Positions 41,303-50,666 are shown, counted from the first letter of the stretch. The stretch is 64,000 nucleotides of DNA from JAHWKV01 sp040905365 (GCA_040905365.1 JBBDRQ010000083.1:1-64000); one strand, 5' to 3'. Numbers and translations are program-made. The notes: a model not told the origin generated them from the letters alone.

Positions 41303-42415
41303 GTGAGCGACACCAAGAGCATCGAAACCGTAGCTATTCTCGGCATGGGGCTGATGGGCGGCTCTTTCGGCATGGCTTGCTTGAGCAAGGGTTTGGTCGA
41401 GCGCGTGGTCGGCTTCGACTCGGATCCGCAGGCGACGCAGTCCGCGTTGAAAGCCGGAGCGATAACCGACTGCGCCTTTACCCTGGCCTGGGCGGTCAAG
41501 GAGGCCGACCTGGTCGTGATCGCGACACCGGTTAGAGCGATCCCGGGCGTGTTTGCCGAGGCAGCGCCCTTCTTGAAAGCCGGCTGCGTGGTGACCGACG
41601 TCGGCAGCACCAAGGCCGGCATCGTCCAGCAGGTACAGGACGCGTCGACCGCAGCGGTGCACTTTGTCGGCGGCCACCCGGTGGCGGGTTCCGAGAGCCA
41701 CGGCATCGCCGCCGCCTCCCCGGACCTGTACGACGGCTGCTTTTGGATTCTCACGCCCATTAAACAGACCGCGGCCGAGGCCGAGGCCGCCCTTGAAGAG
41801 TTTCTGGGGCGGCTCGGAGCCAAGGTTCTGAGGCTGGATCCGGCCAAACACGATGAGGCCTTGGCGTTGACCAGCCACCTGCCGCAGCTTCTGTCCAGCA
41901 CCTTGATGGGCTTCGCTGCCGACGCGGCGACCTCAGGTGAAGGGCTGCCGCTGCTGGCGGCCGGCGGATTTAGGGACATGACCCGGATCGCCGCAAGCTC
42001 GCCCGAGATGTGGGTCGACATCGTCCGAGAGAACCAGCCGGCGCTGCTCGGGTTGATGAAGCGCTTCGAGCGGACTTTGGCCGGTGTCACCGAAATGCTC
42101 GACAGGCAGGACTGGGAAGCGCTGGGGAAGTCGTTGCACCAGGCCAGAGAGGTAAGGCGCGCTCTGCCGCTGAAGGCCGGCATGGATATCTCCGAGCTGG
42201 AGGAGATCCTGGTGGCGGTGCCCGACCGTCCGGGTGTGCTTGCCGAGGTTTCAACGGGGCTGCGGGAGTCGGGAGTCAACATCGAGGATTTGAATATTGT
42301 GCATATGCCGGAAGGCGGCAGGGGAGTGATTCATATTGCGGTGAGTGGATCCCACAACGCCGAGGTGGCGGTCAGGGCTCTGCGGGACCGGGGTTTCTCC
42401 GTGGACCGGCCGTGA
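41303..42415 (+). CDS. tyrA: Prephenate dehydrogenase with C-terminal ACT-like domain
   Basis: 370 residues from GTG 41303. An NAD-binding Rossmann start (ILGMGLMGGSFGMACLSKGL) is followed by the catalytic His region GGHPVAGSESHG and the helical dimer domain. Residues about 290-370 form an ACT-like regulatory domain (VAVPDRPGVLAEVSTGLRES), likely sensing tyrosine or another amino acid. It makes 4-hydroxyphenylpyruvate for tyrosine. Its stop overlaps the aroA GTG (GTGA). Confidence 0.93.
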   Translation: MSDTKSIETVAILGMGLMGGSFGMACLSKGLVERVVGFDSDPQATQSALKAGAITDCAFTLAWAVKEADLVVIATPVRAIPGVFAEAAPFLKAGCVVTDVGSTKAGIVQQVQDASTAAVHFVGGHPVAGSESHGIAAASPDLYDGCFWILTPIKQTAAEAEAALEEFLGRLGAKVLRLDPAKHDEALALTSHLPQLLSSTLMGFAADAATSGEGLPLLAAGGFRDMTRIAASSPEMWVDIVRENQPALLGLMKRFERTLAGVTEMLDRQDWEALGKSLHQAREVRRALPLKAGMDISELEEILVAVPDRPGVLAEVSTGLRESGVNIEDLNIVHMPEGGRGVIHIAVSGSHNAEVAVRALRDRGFSVDRP

Positions 42416-43698
42416 CCGCGGCCAGGCGTTTCGAGTCATCCGGCGCTCTGCGCGGCGCGTTCACCCCGCCGGCAGACAAGTCGCTGCTGCACCGAGCGCT
42501 GCTGCTGGCAAGCATGTCCGGGGGGCTGAGCCGGATCACCGCGCACAGCTGCGGCGCCGACGTGGGCTCGACCCGCCGCTGCCTGCAGGCCTTGGGCACG
42601 CGCATCGAGGCGTCGGGGAGGGACCTCACGGTTACCGGCACGCGCTGGGATTTGCCGCCGGCCGCCGAGCTGGATACCGGCAATTCCGGTACGACGATGC
42701 GCTTGTTGACCGGCGCCGTAGCCGGCCGGCCGGGCACCTACCGATTGCGGGGCGACGCCTCGCTGTCGAAGCGGCCTATGCTACGGGTGGCCGAACCCCT
42801 TAGGCGGATGGGAGCGCAGGTGGGTTTGGCGGAAGGGGACACGCCGCCCATAGCGGTGACCGGCACCGCGTTGCGGTCCATCGAGTACCAGCCCTCGGTG
42901 GCCAGCGCTCAAGTAAAAGGGTGCATTTTGCTGGCCGGACTGCAGGCAGAGGGAACGACCACCGTCGTGGAACCGATACCTACCCGCGACCACACCGAAA
43001 GGCTGCTCGGGTGGCTGGGCTGCCGCGTCGCCTCGGAGCAAACCCGGGTCAGCGTCACCGGCGGAGAGGAGCTGTTCAGTTCTAACGGCTTCAGCTTAGC
43101 GGTGCCCGGCGACGTTTCGTCGGCCGCCTTCTTGATCGTCGCAGCATGCCTGATCCCCGGATCTGAGATCTCGGTGACGGGGGTAGGGCTCAACCCGGGC
43201 CGCATCGGAGCGATAGAAGTTTTAAAGGACATGGGAGCGAATATTCATACGACAATTACGCATATGGATCCGGAACCGGTGGGCACGATCCAGGTGTCGG
43301 CCGGAGCGCTGCAGGCGACTGCGATCTCCGGAGCGATGATCCCCAAGTGTGTGGACGAGCTGCCCATCCTGGCTCTGGCCGCAACCCAGGCTGAGGGGGA
43401 AACTCTGATAACCGACGCCGCCGACTTGCGGTTCAAAGAAGCCAACCGCATCGAGGTGCTGGCCCGGGGGCTGAACGCCTTGGGCGCGCAGGTGGAGGAA
43501 CTCGGAGACGGGCTGCGCGTAACCGGACCCACGCCACTGATCGGAGGCACGGTCAATTCTCGTGGTGATCACCGGATGGCGCTCACCTTTGCGGTAGCCG
43601 GGTTGCTGGGCGGGGGCCCGGTCGACGTTCGGGGCTGGGCTGCCGTGGGCATCTCCTACCCGGAGTTCGAAGCGGACTTGGCGGAGTTGAACGCGTGA
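42412..43698 (+). CDS. aroA: 3-phosphoshikimate 1-carboxyvinyltransferase (EPSP synthase)
   Basis: 428 residues from GTG 42412. Family signatures: PADKSLLHRALLLASMS (substrate Lys/Ser/Arg), LDTGNSGTTMRLLTGAVAG, and near the C-terminus RFKEANRIEVLARGLNALG and DHRMALTFAVAG. The LDTGNSGTTMRL box is of the class II type (G-N-S-G-T), not the class I G-N-A-G-T. It makes EPSP in the shikimate pathway. Overlaps tyrA and cmk by four bases each. Confidence 0.95.
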   Translation: MTAARRFESSGALRGAFTPPADKSLLHRALLLASMSGGLSRITAHSCGADVGSTRRCLQALGTRIEASGRDLTVTGTRWDLPPAAELDTGNSGTTMRLLTGAVAGRPGTYRLRGDASLSKRPMLRVAEPLRRMGAQVGLAEGDTPPIAVTGTALRSIEYQPSVASAQVKGCILLAGLQAEGTTTVVEPIPTRDHTERLLGWLGCRVASEQTRVSVTGGEELFSSNGFSLAVPGDVSSAAFLIVAACLIPGSEISVTGVGLNPGRIGAIEVLKDMGANIHTTITHMDPEPVGTIQVSAGALQATAISGAMIPKCVDELPILALAATQAEGETLITDAADLRFKEANRIEVLARGLNALGAQVEELGDGLRVTGPTPLIGGTVNSRGDHRMALTFAVAGLLGGGPVDVRGWAAVGISYPEFEADLAELNA

Positions 43699-44348
43699 AG
43701 GATACGGTGATTGTAGCCGTGGACGGTCCGGCCGGCTCCGGCAAGAGCTCGGTCGCAGCGCTGCTCGCTAAGAGGCTGGGGGTCGAGCACGTAGACACCG
43801 GTGGGATGTATCGGGCTTTCGCTCTACGCTGCTTGCGTAGCAAGGTGAACCTGGAAGATGAGGCGAAGGTGGCCGTCCTGGTCCCGGACACCCACCTCGA
43901 GGTGGTCTTCGGAAAGGTTCTGCTTGACGGTTCGGACATCACCGGCGAACTGCGCCGGCCGGAGGTATCGGCGGCGTCGTCGGTGATCGCCCAGTACCCG
44001 TCGGTGCGCGACTACATGGTCACGGTGCAAAGAAGCGCAGTCAAAGCCGCTCCCGCTGGAGCCATCGTGGAAGGTAGAGACATAGGCACCGTAGTACTGC
44101 CCGATGCGGACGTGAAAATCTACTTGACCGCGAGCGAAGTTACGCGGGCAGCCCGCCGCGCCGCCCAAGCCGGACTGTCGGTAAGCGAAGGGCTCAGCGA
44201 GATCGCGCAGCGCGACTCCCGCGATTCGGCCCGCAAGCACTCTCCTCTGAAGCCGGCCAGCGACGCGATCGTCGTCGATACGAGCGACATGAACTTGGAG
44301 CAGGTGGTCGACAAGGTGGAGCAAATCGTTGCCGGGGCTCGCTCATGA
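43695..44348 (+). CDS. cmk: Cytidylate kinase
   Basis: 217 residues. P-loop AVDGPAGSGKSSVAALLAK, then the HVDTGGMYRAFA nucleotide-binding segment and the late IVEGRDIGTVVLPDADVKIY and RDSRDSARKHSPLKPA boxes. It phosphorylates CMP and dCMP. GTG start overlapping aroA, and its end overlaps der (ATGA). The order aroA-cmk-der is widespread. Confidence 0.95.
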   Translation: MKDTVIVAVDGPAGSGKSSVAALLAKRLGVEHVDTGGMYRAFALRCLRSKVNLEDEAKVAVLVPDTHLEVVFGKVLLDGSDITGELRRPEVSAASSVIAQYPSVRDYMVTVQRSAVKAAPAGAIVEGRDIGTVVLPDADVKIYLTASEVTRAARRAAQAGLSVSEGLSEIAQRDSRDSARKHSPLKPASDAIVVDTSDMNLEQVVDKVEQIVAGARS

Positions 44349-45688
44349 CCGACAAGGCTCTGCCCAACGTGGTGGTCGTGGGGCGGCCGAATGTCGGTAA
44401 GTCCACCCTGGTGAACCGGTTGGCCGAGCGCCGGGGGTCGATTGTAGGGCCGACGCCGGGGCTCACCCGCGACCGGTTGAGCGCCCCTGCGCAGTGGCGA
44501 GGCCGGCAGTTCGTCCTTACCGATACCGGAGGCTTGCTCGAGGAGGCGCTGGGTCCGGATTCCTCAGACACCATTACCTCCATGGTGGCCGCCGCTGCGC
44601 TGGGAGCGGTGGACCTTGCGGACCTCGTCCTGTTCGTGGTGGACGGCCAGGTGGGAGTCACCTCCGACGACCTGGCGCTCGTCAAGCGCCTGCGGAAGGC
44701 GGCGGCGCCGGTGGTAGTGGTCGCCAACAAGGTGGACGGCCGCTCCGGCGAGGACCGGGCATGGGACCTGCTCAGCTTGGGGCTAGGGGAGCCCAGCTTG
44801 GTTTCGGCGCTCCATGGCCGGGGCACGGGGGATTTGCTGGATCGAATTATCGAGCAGCTGCCGGATCCGGATCAGATGCAGCCGGCGCCCGACGTGCCCT
44901 GCATAGCGCTGGTCGGCCGGCCCAACGTCGGCAAATCGATGCTGTTCAACCGCCTGATCGGGGAGAACCGCAGCATCGTGCACGAGGAACCCGGGACCAC
45001 CCGCGACTCGGTCGATTCCCTGGTCGAGATCGAGGGCCGGCGGTATCGCTTCGTCGACACGGCCGGTATTCGCCGCCACGCCAAAACCCGGGACGTGGAA
45101 ATCTACAGCGCCAGCCGGACTCGCCAGGCAATCCAGCGAGCGGATTTGGCGATCCTGGTCGTCGACGGCCGTGAAGGCGCAACTGCCCAGGAGCAGCGTA
45201 TCGCCCGGCAGGTAGCCGACGAGGGGGTGGCCGCGATCGTTGCCCTGAACAAATGGGACCTGATGGACGATGCCGAGACCGCCCGCATAGCGGAGGAGAC
45301 GGCCGCCGACAGGCTCAAGTTCATCGACTACGCCACCCTTATCCGGACCTCCGGGCTGACCGGCCGCGCGGTGGGAAAGATTTTCCCGGTAATTCAAAAC
45401 GTCCTGGAGTGCCGTCAGCGCCGGGTATCGACGGGCCGATTGAACGATTTGATTCAGCAGACTCAGCAAAAGGCGCCGCCGCCCGGCGTAGGAGGCCGCC
45501 ACAACAAGGTGTTGTACGCCACGCAGGCGTCGACGGCTCCGCCGACGTTCGTGCTCTTCTCTACCGGTGAACTGCCGATGTCGTGGCAGCGGTTCTTGGA
45601 GAGGCGCTTGCGGGAGCAGTTCGACTTCTCCGGCAACCCGATTCGCCTGGTGGTGCGAGAACGCAGCCGCGCGCGCAAGGGAGAATGA
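44345..45688 (+). CDS. der: Ribosome biogenesis GTPase Der (EngA)
   Basis: 447 residues with two tandem GTPase domains: P-loops VVGRPNVGKSTLVNRL and LVGRPNVGKSMLFNRL, DTGG and DTAG switch motifs, and NKVD and NKWD guanine motifs. The C-terminal KH-like domain includes GGRHNKVLYATQASTAPPTF. It matures the 50S subunit. Last gene of the overlapping aroH-to-der operon; a tRNA gene follows after 30 bases. Confidence 0.96.
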   Translation: MTDKALPNVVVVGRPNVGKSTLVNRLAERRGSIVGPTPGLTRDRLSAPAQWRGRQFVLTDTGGLLEEALGPDSSDTITSMVAAAALGAVDLADLVLFVVDGQVGVTSDDLALVKRLRKAAAPVVVVANKVDGRSGEDRAWDLLSLGLGEPSLVSALHGRGTGDLLDRIIEQLPDPDQMQPAPDVPCIALVGRPNVGKSMLFNRLIGENRSIVHEEPGTTRDSVDSLVEIEGRRYRFVDTAGIRRHAKTRDVEIYSASRTRQAIQRADLAILVVDGREGATAQEQRIARQVADEGVAAIVALNKWDLMDDAETARIAEETAADRLKFIDYATLIRTSGLTGRAVGKIFPVIQNVLECRQRRVSTGRLNDLIQQTQQKAPPPGVGGRHNKVLYATQASTAPPTFVLFSTGELPMSWQRFLERRLREQFDFSGNPIRLVVRERSRARKGE

Positions 45689-45718
45689 CTCGACACCTGA
45701 GAGTAGAATAGAGAACCA

Positions 45719-45792
45719 CGGGACGTGGCGTAGCTTGGTAGCGCATCCGGCTGGGGGCCGGGAGGTCGTCGGTTCAAATCCGGCCGTCCCGA
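45719..45792 (+). tRNA. tRNA-Pro (GGG)
   Basis: 74 bases fold as a cloverleaf. The acceptor cgggacg (45719-45725) pairs with cgtcccg (45785-45791), with discriminator A. The D arm is gcgtagcttggtagcgc. The anticodon stem tccgg/ccggg surrounds loop ctggggg, giving anticodon GGG (proline). The T loop is ggttcaaatcc. CCA is not encoded. A tagaat sequence about 16 bases upstream may serve as a -10 box. Confidence 0.95.
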
Positions 45793-45949
45793 CTTACGGT
45801 TGGCTTACGCCCGACATATTTGGCGAAAACGCGCTTAGGCCCGGCGGAACCGGGGGAATATCTTTCCGGGGCTTCCTCGTTGTAACTTCATGACGATGCG
45901 ACAATGAGGATTAAGTTGCACTTGCGTACCCAGGGAGGGGCGATCAGAC

Positions 45950-46174
45950 ATGACCGAGGAAAAGAAGGACTCGAAGTCCATGTACGAGACCATCATGAAC
46001 GTACCGGGCACCAAGCAGATCGGTGCACCGCCGGACAAAAAGAAGGCTGCTGATCGTATTCTGGCTGCGTACCAGGACTCTACGTCCGAGCGGAATGAAG
46101 AATTGCAGAAGAATCTGGCCGACAGTGTCAACGACCCGCCCAAGTCCATCGGGGAACGCATCGAGGGCGAATAG
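45950..46174 (+). CDS. Small acidic/lysine-rich hypothetical protein (74 aa)
   Basis: Starts MTEEKKDSKSMYETIMNVPG and ends in PPKSIGERIEGE. It is hydrophilic, helical in the middle (ADRILAAYQDSTSERNEELQ), with no cysteine and no membrane segment. A gggagggg lies about 12 bases before the ATG. No family recognised. The lysine-rich composition differs from the neighbours, and codon choice looks natural. The SGNH hydrolase frame overlaps or directly follows its end, so they may be co-translated. Confidence 0.6.
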   Translation: MTEEKKDSKSMYETIMNVPGTKQIGAPPDKKKAADRILAAYQDSTSERNEELQKNLADSVNDPPKSIGERIEGE

Positions 46175-46802
46175 TCGTAGCAACATCGATCAAGGTGCTG
46201 ACTTCCAAGGCGCGCGTCCATTTGTTTACGCCGCTTTGGGGGCCTCGGACGCCCTCGGCATAGGCGCGGACGACCCCGAAACCGAGGGTTGGGTAAAGGT
46301 GTTCCATGAGCGAATGCCCAAGGGCACCATTCTGCATCGCCTGGGCGCCTCCGGGGCAACCGCCGCGGAGGCTCGCGCGGAGTTGTTGCCGCACCTCGAA
46401 CGGGCCGGACCACCCGACATAGTGACCATCTGGCTGGCGGTAAACGACTTTCGCAAGCAAGTGCCGTTGAACGAATATCTCGAGCATTTGGGTGAGATTC
46501 TCGGACGTGCGGCGGCCACCGGGGCCGATGTCTTCGTAGGCAACCTGCCTGAGTTGGTCGGAATTCCTGATTTCGACGAATTTCACCCCGACGAGTTGCG
46601 CGAGGTTGCGCGGCAGTGGAATGAGGGCATCGCCAATTTGGCCGAAACCCACGGCGCCGTGGTGGTCGACATAATGGAAGCGTCGGACGGTCTCGGCGAA
46701 GAGCGCAGCTACCTGCTGGCTGAGGATCGGTTTCACCCCTCATCGCTGGGTCACCTGGCGCTGGCGGAAATCTTCTTCCATTACTTCGAGATGAACCGTT
46801 AG
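46095..46802 (+). CDS. SGNH/GDSL-type hydrolase, start unresolved
   Basis: The conserved part begins near 46215 (FVYAALGASDALGIGADDPE, block I with Ser in G-A-S-D), with IVTIWLAVNDFRKQVP (block III, Asn) and EDRFHPSSLGHLALAE (block V, Asp-x-x-His). It is a small cytosolic or exported esterase/lipase fold; the substrate is unknown. No ATG, GTG or TTG lies in frame between the upstream stop (46174) and block I. The usable starts are ATG 46095 or GTG 46125, both inside the preceding small gene, or a rare codon. I give 46095. Without an extension there is no signal peptide. Confidence 0.72.
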   Translation: MKNCRRIWPTVSTTRPSPSGNASRANSRSNIDQGADFQGARPFVYAALGASDALGIGADDPETEGWVKVFHERMPKGTILHRLGASGATAAEARAELLPHLERAGPPDIVTIWLAVNDFRKQVPLNEYLEHLGEILGRAAATGADVFVGNLPELVGIPDFDEFHPDELREVARQWNEGIANLAETHGAVVVDIMEASDGLGEERSYLLAEDRFHPSSLGHLALAEIFFHYFEMNR

Positions 46803-46880
46803 CCGCGATGCACCGATGGTAGGTCGCAGCCGGGTACCATAGACGAGCGAGCCTAATTCTATCCATCAGAGGGCTATTTG

Positions 46881-47492
46881 GTGAGCCAAACCGACGAACC
46901 TACGCCAGCGCACGACGAGGAGGTAGTGCTCGATCGGGCGCTGACCATACCTAACCTCATCACCATCTCGCGGATGCTGGTGATCCCGCTTTTTGCTTGG
47001 GTGTTCTTAATGGGGGAGTACGACGCCGTGGCCCTGGTCCTGCTGGTGCTGATCGGATCCACCGACTGGCTCGACGGGTTCGTGGCACGGCGGATAGGCC
47101 AGGTAAGCAAACTGGGCAAGCTGCTGGATCCGGTTGCCGATCGTATGGCGATCATCGTGGTGCTGTTGGCCCTGGTGTTCAGGGGGGTGATCCCGGTGCT
47201 GCTGGCCGGCGCCTTGCTTCTGCGGGATCTGATCGTCTCGGTCGCCTTTCCGGTCCTGGAGGCCAAAGGCTTCGAGCGAATTCCGGTGAACCGCACCGGC
47301 AAGTGGGCTACCGCCTTTATCTTCGCGGGTATGGCGTTGGCGGCGGGCAGCGTGCTGGAGACCCCTGTGCGCCAGTCCGTCGAAGTGGCTGCAGTCGCCT
47401 TGTTGACGGCCGGCGCGGTTGCCTACTGGGCGGCGGGATTTCTGTACGTGAAGGCGATACGCCGACAGGTTCGAGAGCGGGTAACCGCTTGA
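46881..47492 (+). CDS. pgsA: CDP-alcohol phosphatidyltransferase (PgsA-like)
   Basis: 203 residues from GTG 46881 (agaggg seven bases upstream). It has 4-6 membrane helices and the complete family motif D-x2-D-G-x2-A-R-x8-G-x3-D-x3-D in DWLDGFVARRIGQVSKLGK, then LLDPVADR. It joins CDP-diacylglycerol to an alcohol; glycerol-3-phosphate (phosphatidylglycerophosphate synthase) is the likeliest substrate, but inositol phosphate cannot be excluded. M. tuberculosis PgsA2 (Rv1822) is close to gcvH as here. Overlaps the next gene (TTGA). Confidence 0.87.
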   Translation: MSQTDEPTPAHDEEVVLDRALTIPNLITISRMLVIPLFAWVFLMGEYDAVALVLLVLIGSTDWLDGFVARRIGQVSKLGKLLDPVADRMAIIVVLLALVFRGVIPVLLAGALLLRDLIVSVAFPVLEAKGFERIPVNRTGKWATAFIFAGMALAAGSVLETPVRQSVEVAAVALLTAGAVAYWAAGFLYVKAIRRQVRERVTA

Positions 47493-49366
47493 GCACGCAG
47501 TACAGGCGCCCGGCGGTTGCCATCGTCAGTTTTTGCGTGCTGGTCGGCATGTGGACCGGCACCGCAGCGATAGCCAGCGCCGGAAAGGTCGTCGGCGGCA
47601 CCGTACTTGGCGGCGTGCCGGTAGAGGGCCTGCAGGCGCAAGAGTTGAGCCGCCGCTTGGGGCCGGCGGCCCAGGCGGTGCAGCGGCGCCCCCTGACTCT
47701 TTCGGTCGACGACCGGCAATGGACCCGGACCCCGGAGTCCATCGGGATCACCGTCGATCTGAGGGCAAGTGTCGGGCGGGCTCTGCAGGTCGGCCGGACC
47801 AGCTCTTTTTCCTGGGTATTCGAGTCCTTCTTCGACCGCCGCAAGGAGCTGGACTGGGTCCCGCACATCGATCAGGACAGGCTTGACGCAGCGGTAGCCG
47901 AGCTGGCGGCGCTGGCCGATAGAGACGCCTCCAACGGGGATTTTCGCGTCGTCGGGTCGTCGGTGGAGGTCCAGCCGCCGACTGAGGGCGTGAGCCTGAT
48001 CCCCGACGAGATCAAGCGGGCGCTGGTCGAGGCGGTGGTCAGCCCTCATCCCGGAGACGTCGTCGAGCTCCCGGCACAGGTGACGTCGCCGGACATCACA
48101 CCCGAACAGCAGGCCCGCGTCCAGCACCAGGCCGAGGAGGTCCTGTCTGGGCCGATCGAGTTTCTCCACGAAGGCCGCTCGTTTACGGTGCCTGCCGAAA
48201 AGGTTGCCCCTTCACTGCGCGTCGAGGTCACCGAACGCTCGGGAGGCGAGTCGGGTTCCATAGCGCTCGCCGCGGATCCCGAGACTCTGAACGCGGCGAT
48301 TGTCGACGAGGCGCCTTTTGTGAGAACAGCTCCCAAGGACGCCACGTTCACCGTCTCGGGATCCAACGCGTACCTGCAGCCCGATGTCGACGGATCCTCT
48401 ATTGACGCCGGACCGCCGGCCGCTGAGCTGGTCAAACTCACCTCGTCGAACCGTCCGGCGATCGAGCTGCCCACGGTGGTCGAGCCGGCCGACTTGACTA
48501 CCGAGGAAGCCTCGGCGCTGCAGATCAAGCAGCGGATCGCGTCGTTCACGACTGCGTTCGACGCCCGAAACGCACCCAGGGTGGGCAACATCGACCGGAT
48601 GGCATCGGCGATCGACGGGACGATCCTTTTGCCGGGCGAGACTTTCTCCCTCAACGGAACGACCGGGGACCGCTCCGTAGTCAACGGGTATCAGGAGGCC
48701 GGCGTACTGGTCGACGGTGAGGTGGTGCCGGGGATCGGCGGCGGCGTCTGCCAAGTGGCCACAACCTTGTTCAATGCCGTTTACAGCGCCGGGTTGGATG
48801 TGGTCGACCGCAGCAACCACAGCCTGTTCATCTCTTCCTACCCAACGGGCAAGGACGCAATGATCAACTACGGTTACCAGGACCTGAGATTCAACAACGA
48901 CACGTCCTTCGGAATGCTGCTCAAGGCGAGCGTCTCCGCCAAGGATTTGACGGTCAGCATCTACTCCTCCCCCTTGGGCCGGCGTGTCGAGGAGAGCGTC
49001 TCTCCGCGGAGCAACCCCCGGACTCCGGAGCTCAAGGTCGTGGAGGATCCCTCGCTCCCGGAGGGTACCGAGATCGTTACGGCAGAAGGTATCGACGGAT
49101 TCGACGTGACGGTGACTCGCACGGTCTACGAGGGTGGAAACGTAGTGCACAAAGACAACTTCGTCTCCAAGTACAAGCCGTGGAAGAGAGTGGTCAAAGT
49201 AGGTACCGGGCCCCCGTTGCCCCCCGAACCCGCCCCGGATGATCCCGACCAGGTAGCATCAGAGGACCCGACTGAGACTGACCCGGGTGGTGAGGAGGCT
49301 TCGCCCCCCGCCCAAGAGGAAGATCCTCAGCCGGATGGAGAAACAGCCGGTCCAGAATCTGATTGA
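47489..49366 (+). CDS. VanW-family protein with YoaR-type PG-binding and G5-like domain
   Basis: 625 residues. One N-terminal helix (PAVAIVSFCVLVGMWTGTAA) anchors or exports it. Two YoaR-like putative peptidoglycan-binding domains span about 45-360 (TVLGGVPVEGLQAQELSRRL), followed by the VanW region at about 370-490 (NIDRMASAIDGTILLPGETF; VPGIGGGVCQVATTLFNAVY; RSNHSLFISSYPTGKDAMIN) and a G5-like strand set, ending in a Pro/Glu/Asp-rich tail. VanW accompanies some vancomycin clusters, but stand-alone proteins are wall-associated with unproven function. No other van genes are present, so resistance is not implied. Confidence 0.88.
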   Translation: MSTQYRRPAVAIVSFCVLVGMWTGTAAIASAGKVVGGTVLGGVPVEGLQAQELSRRLGPAAQAVQRRPLTLSVDDRQWTRTPESIGITVDLRASVGRALQVGRTSSFSWVFESFFDRRKELDWVPHIDQDRLDAAVAELAALADRDASNGDFRVVGSSVEVQPPTEGVSLIPDEIKRALVEAVVSPHPGDVVELPAQVTSPDITPEQQARVQHQAEEVLSGPIEFLHEGRSFTVPAEKVAPSLRVEVTERSGGESGSIALAADPETLNAAIVDEAPFVRTAPKDATFTVSGSNAYLQPDVDGSSIDAGPPAAELVKLTSSNRPAIELPTVVEPADLTTEEASALQIKQRIASFTTAFDARNAPRVGNIDRMASAIDGTILLPGETFSLNGTTGDRSVVNGYQEAGVLVDGEVVPGIGGGVCQVATTLFNAVYSAGLDVVDRSNHSLFISSYPTGKDAMINYGYQDLRFNNDTSFGMLLKASVSAKDLTVSIYSSPLGRRVEESVSPRSNPRTPELKVVEDPSLPEGTEIVTAEGIDGFDVTVTRTVYEGGNVVHKDNFVSKYKPWKRVVKVGTGPPLPPEPAPDDPDQVASEDPTETDPGGEEASPPAQEEDPQPDGETAGPESD

Positions 49367-49405
49367 AGATCTGTCCGATACCGGGACAGCATAGGAGGAG
49401 ATTAA

Positions 49406-49804
49406 ATGTCCAACGTCCCCCAAGACCTCAGGTACACCCGGGAACACGAGTGGGCCCGCCTGGAAGATGACGGCAGGGTGACCGTGGGTGTGACCCACTT
49501 TGCCCAGGAACAGCTGGGCGACGTGGTGTTCATAGACCTCCCCGAGGTGGACGATGTGGTCGAGGGCGGCGAACCGATGGGCGAAGTCGAGTCCACCAAG
49601 TCGGTGTCGGACGTCTACTCGCCGATCGGGGGAAAGGTCGCGGAGGTCAATGCCGAGTGCAGCGAGAATCCGGTGGCCATCAACCAGGACCCGTACGGAG
49701 AGGGATGGCTGCTCGCCATTGAGCCGTCCGATCGAACCGAGTTCGACGGTCTGCTGACCCCTGAAGAGTATGAAGAGTTCCTCCAGGAGGAAGCGGGCGA
49801 GTAG
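49406..49804 (+). CDS. gcvH: Glycine cleavage system H protein
   Basis: 132 residues, lipoyl domain. The lipoylated lysine is in EVESTKSVSDVYSP (about 64). It carries the aminomethyl group between the P and T proteins. A strong aggaggag precedes the ATG. A 6-bp hairpin (ctgtcc/ggacag, 49371-49389) lies between it and the VanW gene. The octanoyltransferase that would lipoylate it is the next gene, while P and T lie 6 kb downstream. Confidence 0.96.
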   Translation: MSNVPQDLRYTREHEWARLEDDGRVTVGVTHFAQEQLGDVVFIDLPEVDDVVEGGEPMGEVESTKSVSDVYSPIGGKVAEVNAECSENPVAINQDPYGEGWLLAIEPSDRTEFDGLLTPEEYEEFLQEEAGE

Positions 49805-49862
49805 TGCCGGTAACCGCGGGGTCGGCGCTCGGTGATCATCGACTAGCGGGGTGTTGGGCGGG

Positions 49863-50666
49863 GTGAGCGGTAGCGAAAGAGCCTGCTGGCAGTTGGTGGT
49901 CTCGCCCGCGCGCAGCGGCGCGGACAACATGTCTCTCGATGCGGGTATGCTCAACGCCGCCGTCGAGTGCCGCCGGCGGCTACCGTTGCTCCGTTTATAC
50001 GGCTGGGCGGGGCCCACGTTGTCGGTAGGTTCCAATCAGGTGGTCGATGCTGCTCTCCGGGCGCGCTGCCGGCAGGCAGGTGTGGAGCTTGTCCGACGGC
50101 CCACTGGGGGTTCTGCCGTCCTCCACGGCGCCGACCTTACATACGCGGTGGCTGCCCCCTATGCGGAGATGGCGGTCATGGACGCCTACCGGTGGGTGGC
50201 GCGCGGACTGATCGCCGGGCTGGAGCAGGTGGGGCTGCGAGCGCAAGTCGTGCGTCACCGGGGATCTGCCGGACCGCTGTTGTCCCGGACCCCTCAGGGC
50301 TCTCGGGGGGCTTATGAGGCGAACCGAGGGTGCTTCAGTGAGACGGTGGGGGCCGACCTGCAGGTGGGGGGGCGAAAAATTTGCGGAAGCGCGCAAAAGC
50401 GCCGACGCGGCTGGTTTCTGCAACATGGCTCCATTCCTCTCCAGGACGAAAGAGCGCGCATCGGGGAGCTGCTGGGTACCGGCAGCAGAGACGACTCCAC
50501 GTGGTTGGGCGCGCTGCGTCCGGGTATTACCCCCGGAGAACTGCAGCACTACCTGGTGCGAGGGTTCCAAAATGCGTGGGGAGATTACGTACAGCTGGAA
50601 GAAGGCGACGCGCTACCTTTGAGCGAAATCAAAAGAAAAGGTTCAGCAAAGGTTGTGCTCGCCTAA
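49863..50666 (+). CDS. Lipoate-protein ligase/octanoyltransferase (LipM-like)
   Basis: 267 residues from GTG 49863. BPL/LplA fold: SVGSNQVVDAAL, RRPTGGSAVLHGADLTYAVA and VGGRKICGSAQKRRRGWFLQ, then HGSIPL. A Cys-Phe pair (NRGCFSETVGADL) is at the position of the LipM catalytic cysteine, so octanoyl transfer from acyl carrier protein to GcvH is likely rather than ATP-dependent lipoate ligation. Adjacent to gcvH, its natural substrate. No lipoyl synthase gene is in the window. Confidence 0.84.
   Translation: MSGSERACWQLVVSPARSGADNMSLDAGMLNAAVECRRRLPLLRLYGWAGPTLSVGSNQVVDAALRARCRQAGVELVRRPTGGSAVLHGADLTYAVAAPYAEMAVMDAYRWVARGLIAGLEQVGLRAQVVRHRGSAGPLLSRTPQGSRGAYEANRGCFSETVGADLQVGGRKICGSAQKRRRGWFLQHGSIPLQDERARIGELLGTGSRDDSTWLGALRPGITPGELQHYLVRGFQNAWGDYVQLEEGDALPLSEIKRKGSAKVVLA

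Noticed and set aside
47489..49366. Vancomycin-resistance locus suggested by the VanW protein
   Set aside because: No vanHAX, vanRS or vanY genes are present; stand-alone VanW/YoaR proteins are common wall proteins.
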